From positions 1 through 9,159 of the forward strand of contig DAOVLE010000213.1 of NCBI GenBank assembly GCA_030631415.1: a stretch of 9,159 bases of DNA. Reading direction: 5' to 3'. The stretch comes from JAAEQG01 sp023133475 (GTDB lineage: Bacteria; Planctomycetota; Phycisphaerae; UBA1845). Made by a program: the position numbers and the translations under genes. The notes beneath the pieces were generated by a model. It was not told where the DNA came from. It did not search any database and was given only the letters and a program-made list of their open reading frames with translations. This document shows positions 6,001-9,159 of this stretch, one piece after another (positions within the stretch are counted from its first letter, which is position 1; every line of letters starts with the position of its first letter).

Positions 6001-8683
6001 CGACATGGATCCGTTGTGCTGTGACGATCTGGGCGGTGTGGCGCCGGAAAGTGGTAGCGGCTGTCAGGGAGACGGCAACCACAACGGTATCGACGATGCC
6101 TGCGAGGACATCCCGTGCGGTGATTGCGGACCCGGGCCTCACTGGGTGGACGTTTGCTCGCACGGGGCGGACTTCGTGCCCTCCGGGGCGCTGGTGGGCA
6201 TCGACACCGACCTCGACTGCGTGGTGGACGGCAACCTGATCCTCTCCGGACCAGCCACCCTCATGCGTTCGGACCCGATGGATGATTCGGTCAACTATCC
6301 CGGCGTCGCTCTGGTGGACGGGCACCTTGATGTCATCGACACCGAGATGGTCTATCTCGGATTGACGGGTGGAGGCTACACGCTGACCGCCGGGGCCGGG
6401 TACGGCTACAACGGCGTGCTCTCGCCGAGCATGGGCGCCATCGTTGAGCAACCGGACGACAACCTCATGGCGGACAGCTTCTTCGATGTGTACTTCGAGA
6501 TCGATCTGCCCGGTCCGGGACCGCTACGGCTTTACAACCATGAGCCGCTCAGGATCGAATCCGAGATACCTTGTGTTCCGCCGCCGGCTGAGTACATTCA
6601 TCCGGTAGTCTGCCTCCCGCTGTACACCTCGCCCGTTCCCGGCGAGGGATACCACTATGCCAACCTGGTGACTGCCAACCACGAGACGTTCCTGGCTTGT
6701 GGAAGCACCACCGCCGGGGACTGCTTCGTCGAAAACAGTACGCCGTTCTGCAACAACCTGGAATGCTGCGAAGCCATCTGCGACATGATGCCGGAGTGCT
6801 GCGAGGTGCAGTGGACCCAGGCTTGCGCAGACGCGGCGGCGATCAATTCGATCTGCAACAACACCATCGCCTGCTGCATGCCCGACGGGAGCTGCGTGGA
6901 CACCGCCGAGAGCAGTTGCACCGGTATTTCTCAGGGCGAGGGATCGAGTTGTGAGGCTCATGGCGAACTGTGCCGGGTTGACTGCAACGAGAACGAGGTT
7001 CCCGATATGTTCGACGTCCTGTGGAAGACGAGTGTGGACCTCAACGAGAACTTCATTCCCGACGAGTGCGAAGCCCCATGTTGCGATCCAGCCTCCTACC
7101 GAAACGGGGACTGGGACGGTGACTGCGATGTTGACTTGTACGACTTCGCCGCGATGCAGATTTGCCTCGGGCGTCAGGTCGGCAGAGCCGCCGGTTGCAA
7201 GACGGACGGTTGCGGTTTCATGGACCTCGACATGGACAGGGACGTGGACCTGCCAGATCACGCGCTCTTCGTGGACTACCTCACCGGTCCGGTGACCACG
7301 TTGGAGGATTGCGACACCGACGCGGGCACGTGTGACGGCTGGGGCACTGGGCCGCCGGATGACCCCGGTCTCCAGTTCGGTGGGACCTACTATGTGTTCG
7401 GCGATCCGCCGGTCGCCCCGCCCGATTACGACTACGACAGCAACGGCAATCCGCCGATCCCGTCCGGGTTCTTCGGGCCTGGTTCCGAGCCGTTCCACGG
7501 CGTGGTCGAATTGGGAGGGCAAGCCCAGTCCCTGGAGACCATGGGCACCACCGACACGCTGATCGAACACCCGCCGCTACGGTTCGGATTCGGCGCTCTG
7601 CCGGTCACCGACATCGTGCCGGCCAGGCTTAGCTCGCTGAGCCTGCGAAGCCGTGAGCCCATCGTGGTCTACCTGGCACCGGGCGACTGCAACAGCAACG
7701 GATTCCCGGACATCCTGGACGTCGCGGCAGGCACCAGCTCCGACGAAAATGGCAACGGCGTCCCCGATGAATGCGAGTGGTTCGTAGCCGCTGAGCAGTC
7801 GCCTCTGGGGGCTGAGGACGGCTATATCTCCGCCACCAAGACCCATCAGAACGGCGGCGTCTTCGACGCGCTGATCAACATTCCGATCACGTTCGTGTTC
7901 GTGAAGATGGCTGACCTGAACGCAGGTATGCCGCCCACGTCGGGCAACGTGAAGGTTCTGGACACGGTTTACGAGGGTCTGGACCCGATCGTCTTCGAGT
8001 TCTTCGATCAGCCGTTCTCGCTCTGTGTCGAGGGTGAGAACATCTACACCACTCCGTGCGGGGTGGGGAACTTCATCCCCGCGGTTGACACCTCGATGCC
8101 GGCGGGTTGCCCGCGATGCCCGGATGTCGACGGCGATGGGATGGTCAACGTGATGGACGTGGCTATTGTGATGTCGCAGATTGGCTGTGACATCGCCACC
8201 CCCGATTGTGCCAAGTGTGACATCAACTGTGACGAGGTGGTGGACGATGCCGACGCACAGGCGATCCAGAACGGTCCGTGCTTTGGGTTGCCTGCTTCGG
8301 AATGTCCGGATTGCGGCGACAAGAGAGGCCCGCGTAAGAAGACCACGTGCGTCTCACACCTGCAACCAAACGAGAGCCACTACTTCTGCCCGCCGCGGTG
8401 CATCGAGTCGATATGCACCTATTGGGCTGTGGGTCCGCCGTGGGGCACTTGCTTCCCGTGGTGGTGTGCCGCACCAGCCTGCCCGCCATTCCCGGCCAAC
8501 ATTAAGCCGGGGGCCATGTGTACGGCGCTGGATCCGAATACGTGTCCCAAGAGGGGCTACTTCATGCTCGCCCTGGGTCCGTTCTGTCCCATCCCGCCGT
8601 GTGTGACGCCGATCGGAGTTTGCGTCCAGTTTTATGGATTTCCGATCACCTGCACGCCGACGGGACGGTTCTTGTGTCCGTAG
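3008..8683 (+). CDS. Giant secreted multidomain Cys-rich protein with internal dockerin-like repeats
   Basis: Function unknown; probably extracellular or cell-surface. Residues 1-19 form a signal peptide (KR, hydrophobic core, V-T-A before Gln20). The following modules can be recognised. PPC-like beta domains lie at 79-207, about 216-345 and 565-700. A GEPDC...RDTDWYE module spans about 355-520, with a Cys-rich insertion at 400-428. ACC-x-x-DG-x-C motifs begin at 523, 710, 948, 988 and 1288. A long unit is duplicated at 710-947 and 988-1230. A cluster of paired cysteines lies at 1231-1283, and DCN-x-N-x-x-PD loops at 1325-1355 and 1560-1590. Dockerin-like duplicated calcium loops lie at 1368-1427 and 1706-1758 (DVDGDG, DINCDE). 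The tail, 1779-1891, is Cys/Pro-rich. The protein is strongly acidic except for KRGPRKK at 1772-1778. I see no catalytic domain, C-terminal membrane anchor, PEP-CTERM, LPXTG or T9SS signal. These modules are common in planctomycete secreted proteins of unknown role; adhesion, scaffolding or matrix binding is inference. The gene is monocistronic, ending at a clear terminator. Confidence 0.9.
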   Translation: MKRYLYLAAGFALAMGVTAQGFPIWHSSVVTGHTEAPPGELSAGLASWTAPADFNTTPTKAMSAKTPQTRQSGTRQGGEICETATEFYELPYMDTGTTDGYYDDYEEMDGMGCPYDSNSPDVVYSYTPPVDIEVTIDLCNSQYDTKVFVYEDICTSGTAIACDDDSCPGGTYKSIIEGLTLAAGHTYYIVVDGYGGGSGEYELNVTEDDPCPPPPNDNCEDVSPVTLEDGIPVIFTGDNTCATNQCLDFSGGHVWEAFTLTESMDVTLDYCGTDPLFGNAWLNLTKECPCETFTEGGTYDSETCGDGNLTIRWTELDPGTYYYPVLRITDVAEGPYTITVVGTPSTPCEVDCPPGGIAEGEPDCHDNYDDYFNPGCNNDPPVFSMIACGDTICGTGGTFENDITCNSNGDCWAGGICSNGVCTVPANTRDTDWYEITVIEETQLIWSVEAEFTVLAYILDGNQGCEEHTTIASGTAGKCEVLDLTACVAPGTYWLWAGTNDFSGVPCPSDYVGTVVCQPCPMGACCLDDGTCEAAISQVACEALGGTWQGADTVCDPNPCPQIPDNDTCDTAEMIEMIGTSGSVISNNTLAEDDATPYCGTSSPGHGMWYVVVGTGTTMTMTTCSENTDFDTKIQVFCDCGPMVCVGGNDDDHTCEYSSFQSTGSWCSEAEQLYFVQVGGYSTAVGTFELIVSENGVDCSPPVNCTPTLGACCLPDGGCLETTASECDAMGGEALEIGTACLGDLNENGHDDACEDGPCEDCGPGPHWVDTCSHGMDHVPSGALVGIDIDDDCLADASLVMIGPVTIQRSDPLDDSVQFPGLAEIDGHLDVIDTEILYMSLESGGYTLIAGADLGAVPLAESLGAIAEQPDDPLLADSFFDVYFEIELDDGTLAYNQDPLHVDSVIDCVPPNTTYIHPVGCIPMYDSPTGGTWIANLVTADHDLYPMPEACCLPLPYANCVDVTPAECVAYEDGTPQGPGTACSSPPEACCLPTGECLDMDPLCCDDLGGVAPESGSGCQGDGNHNGIDDACEDIPCGDCGPGPHWVDVCSHGADFVPSGALVGIDTDLDCVVDGNLILSGPATLMRSDPMDDSVNYPGVALVDGHLDVIDTEMVYLGLTGGGYTLTAGAGYGYNGVLSPSMGAIVEQPDDNLMADSFFDVYFEIDLPGPGPLRLYNHEPLRIESEIPCVPPPAEYIHPVVCLPLYTSPVPGEGYHYANLVTANHETFLACGSTTAGDCFVENSTPFCNNLECCEAICDMMPECCEVQWTQACADAAAINSICNNTIACCMPDGSCVDTAESSCTGISQGEGSSCEAHGELCRVDCNENEVPDMFDVLWKTSVDLNENFIPDECEAPCCDPASYRNGDWDGDCDVDLYDFAAMQICLGRQVGRAAGCKTDGCGFMDLDMDRDVDLPDHALFVDYLTGPVTTLEDCDTDAGTCDGWGTGPPDDPGLQFGGTYYVFGDPPVAPPDYDYDSNGNPPIPSGFFGPGSEPFHGVVELGGQAQSLETMGTTDTLIEHPPLRFGFGALPVTDIVPARLSSLSLRSREPIVVYLAPGDCNSNGFPDILDVAAGTSSDENGNGVPDECEWFVAAEQSPLGAEDGYISATKTHQNGGVFDALINIPITFVFVKMADLNAGMPPTSGNVKVLDTVYEGLDPIVFEFFDQPFSLCVEGENIYTTPCGVGNFIPAVDTSMPAGCPRCPDVDGDGMVNVMDVAIVMSQIGCDIATPDCAKCDINCDEVVDDADAQAIQNGPCFGLPASECPDCGDKRGPRKKTTCVSHLQPNESHYFCPPRCIESICTYWAVGPPWGTCFPWWCAAPACPPFPANIKPGAMCTALDPNTCPKRGYFMLALGPFCPIPPCVTPIGVCVQFYGFPITCTPTGRFLCP
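5135..5848 (+). repeat. Intragenic tandem unit 1 (residues 710-947)
   Basis: The unit runs from GACCLPDGGC through DLNENGHDDACED (744-756), CGPGPHWVD (762-770), SGALVGID, DGHLDVIDTE and ADSFFDVYFEIE to ANLVTADHD. Unit 2 repeats this order at a constant offset of 278 residues (834 nt) over its first part. DNA similarity is still visible by eye, for example around CGPGPHWVD and DGHLDVIDTE, which points to duplication within this gene or recombination between copies. Confidence 0.85.
5969..6697 (+). repeat. Intragenic tandem unit 2 (residues 988-1230)
   Basis: This second copy starts at EACCLPTGEC and contains DGNHNGIDDACED (1022-1034), CGPGPHWVD (1040-1048), DGHLDVIDTE, ADSFFDVYFEID and ANLVTANHE. 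It is about five residues longer than unit 1 because of small insertions, such as GYGYNG in the middle. A separate 40-residue EACC segment (948-987) sits between the two units and has no counterpart before unit 1. Confidence 0.85.
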
Positions 8684-8725
8684 GCATAGCCAACCGGAGG
8701 CTTGTCCGGTGACATCATGATTGCC

Positions 8726-8769
8726 GATTCGGGCTTCGGTGGGTGATTCCGCCGGAGCCCGAATCTTTT
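8726..8769 (+). terminator. Intrinsic terminator of the giant gene
   Basis: Arms 8726-8742 and 8749-8765 form a 17-bp stem with no mismatches (two G-U wobbles as RNA) and a 6-nt loop, followed directly by TTTT. It lies 43 nt after the stop codon. A small preceding hairpin (ACCGGA 8693-8698, TCCGGT 8705-8710) may assist. This is the clearest terminator in the window and marks the end of the transcription unit. Confidence 0.9.
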
Positions 8770-8805
8770 GGGACACGGATAGCGGAAGTGTAGAGTTCCC
8801 TGTAG

Positions 8806-8842
8806 GGTGGGTGTAGCTTCGCGGAGCGAAGCGAAACCCACC
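8806..8842. repeat. REP-like hairpin next to a transposase remnant
   Basis: The outer stem GGTGGGT/ACCCACC (8806-8812, 8836-8842) and inner stem GCTTCGC/GCGAAGC (8816-8822, 8826-8832) are separated by a 3x3 internal loop and closed by GGA. The preceding bases make the 12-mer TGTAGGGTGGGT (8801-8812), one base different from the start of the double hairpin at 2207-2218, so both belong to one interspersed family. It has no T tract and ends 8 nt from the point where the transposase homology stops. Confidence 0.75.
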
Positions 8843-8850
8843 GCACCGCG

Positions 8851-9159
8851 ACTTAGGGCGTCGAGGTGAAAGAAATCGATGTTCTCCGCGATGCTGTTTT
8901 CGATGAGCATACGGTGAGCGTAGCGCTCCACCAGATCCACCGGTTTGATGGCCGTGTCGTTGGTCAGAAAGAGGGTTGGCTCCTTGTGGCCGAGATCGCA
9001 TACGGCGATCTGACGCAGCGGCCGGCTCAGGCCACGCAAGGCAACCGATATTTGGTTCATCCGGCGGAAGCGTACTTGGGGGTGGCGGCAAGTCGGCACG
9101 TATTGTGTTTCCCATCCCGCGCGTCAGTTGCCCAGCTTGCGGCGTTGTGCGTCAGGTTC
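8851..9159 (-). pseudogene. IS4-type DDE transposase, C-terminal remnant
   Basis: Read on the minus strand from the window edge, this encodes the C-terminal part of a cut-and-paste transposase: VCDLGHKEPTLFLTND, then LVERYAHRMLIENSI and NIDFFHLDALS. RYAHRMLIE contains Y-x2-R-x3-E of the IS4 YREK signature. Its Glu codon, complementary to 8899-8901, would be the last catalytic acid of the DDE triad. The K expected after six more residues is Ile here. The copy is broken. An in-frame TGA lies at 9124-9126, and the family-like sequence stops after DALS at 8851, where the frame runs into the REP-like hairpin instead of the usual hydrophobic C-terminus. A GTG at 9099 could start a short open frame, but that would lack the first two catalytic acids. 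The rest of the gene lies outside the window. The family call rests on motif memory, not on a search. Confidence 0.72.

Noticed and set aside
8600..8683. Possible PEP-CTERM, LPXTG or T9SS sorting signal at the end of the giant protein
   Set aside because: There is no hydrophobic segment followed by basic residues and no matching motif; the end is Cys/Pro-rich and finishes in RFLCP.

Overview
The window looks like chromosomal DNA from a planctomycete, most likely of the Phycisphaerae type. The main evidence is the 1,891-residue secreted protein at 3008-8683. It is assembled from modules recurrent in that group: ACC-(L/M)-x-DG-x-C cysteine motifs, DCN-x-N-x-x-PD calcium-loop pairs, dockerin-like duplicated loops and a GEPDC...RDTDWYE module. 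No taxonomic marker gene is present, so this assignment is inference.

Layout. Positions 1-464 carry no convincing gene. They hold a perfect 16-bp palindrome, a REP-like hairpin and a composite direct repeat (copy A). Positions 465-2206 hold two overlapping plus-strand genes for surface-sugar synthesis: a PseB-type UDP-GlcNAc 4,6-dehydratase and a COG1861/SpsF-type cytidylyltransferase. Just after them lie a double hairpin and a diverged second copy (copy B) of the composite repeat, so the gene pair is bracketed by direct repeats. Positions 2420-3007 are non-coding but contain a near-consensus sigma-70 promoter, several possible stems and one very strong hairpin ahead of the giant gene. The giant gene starts behind a textbook AGGAGG site and ends at a clear intrinsic terminator (8726-8769). 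Beyond that are a second REP-like hairpin, related in sequence to the one after the cytidylyltransferase, and the broken C-terminal end of an IS4-type transposase on the minus strand, which runs off the window.

How the parts relate. The dehydratase and cytidylyltransferase would supply two steps of a CMP- or UDP-activated deoxyamino sugar pathway for glycosylation or capsule, but the intermediate enzymes are not here. The giant protein is probably exported and extracellular or surface-located. Its promoter region is separate from the sugar genes, and nothing in the sequence ties the two units functionally. The density of repeats and the transposase remnant mark this as a rearranged accessory region. 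I found no CRISPR array, tRNA, rRNA or defence system. The most interesting items are the repeat-bracketed sugar cassette, the structured leader with an orphan promoter, and the unusual architecture of the giant protein.
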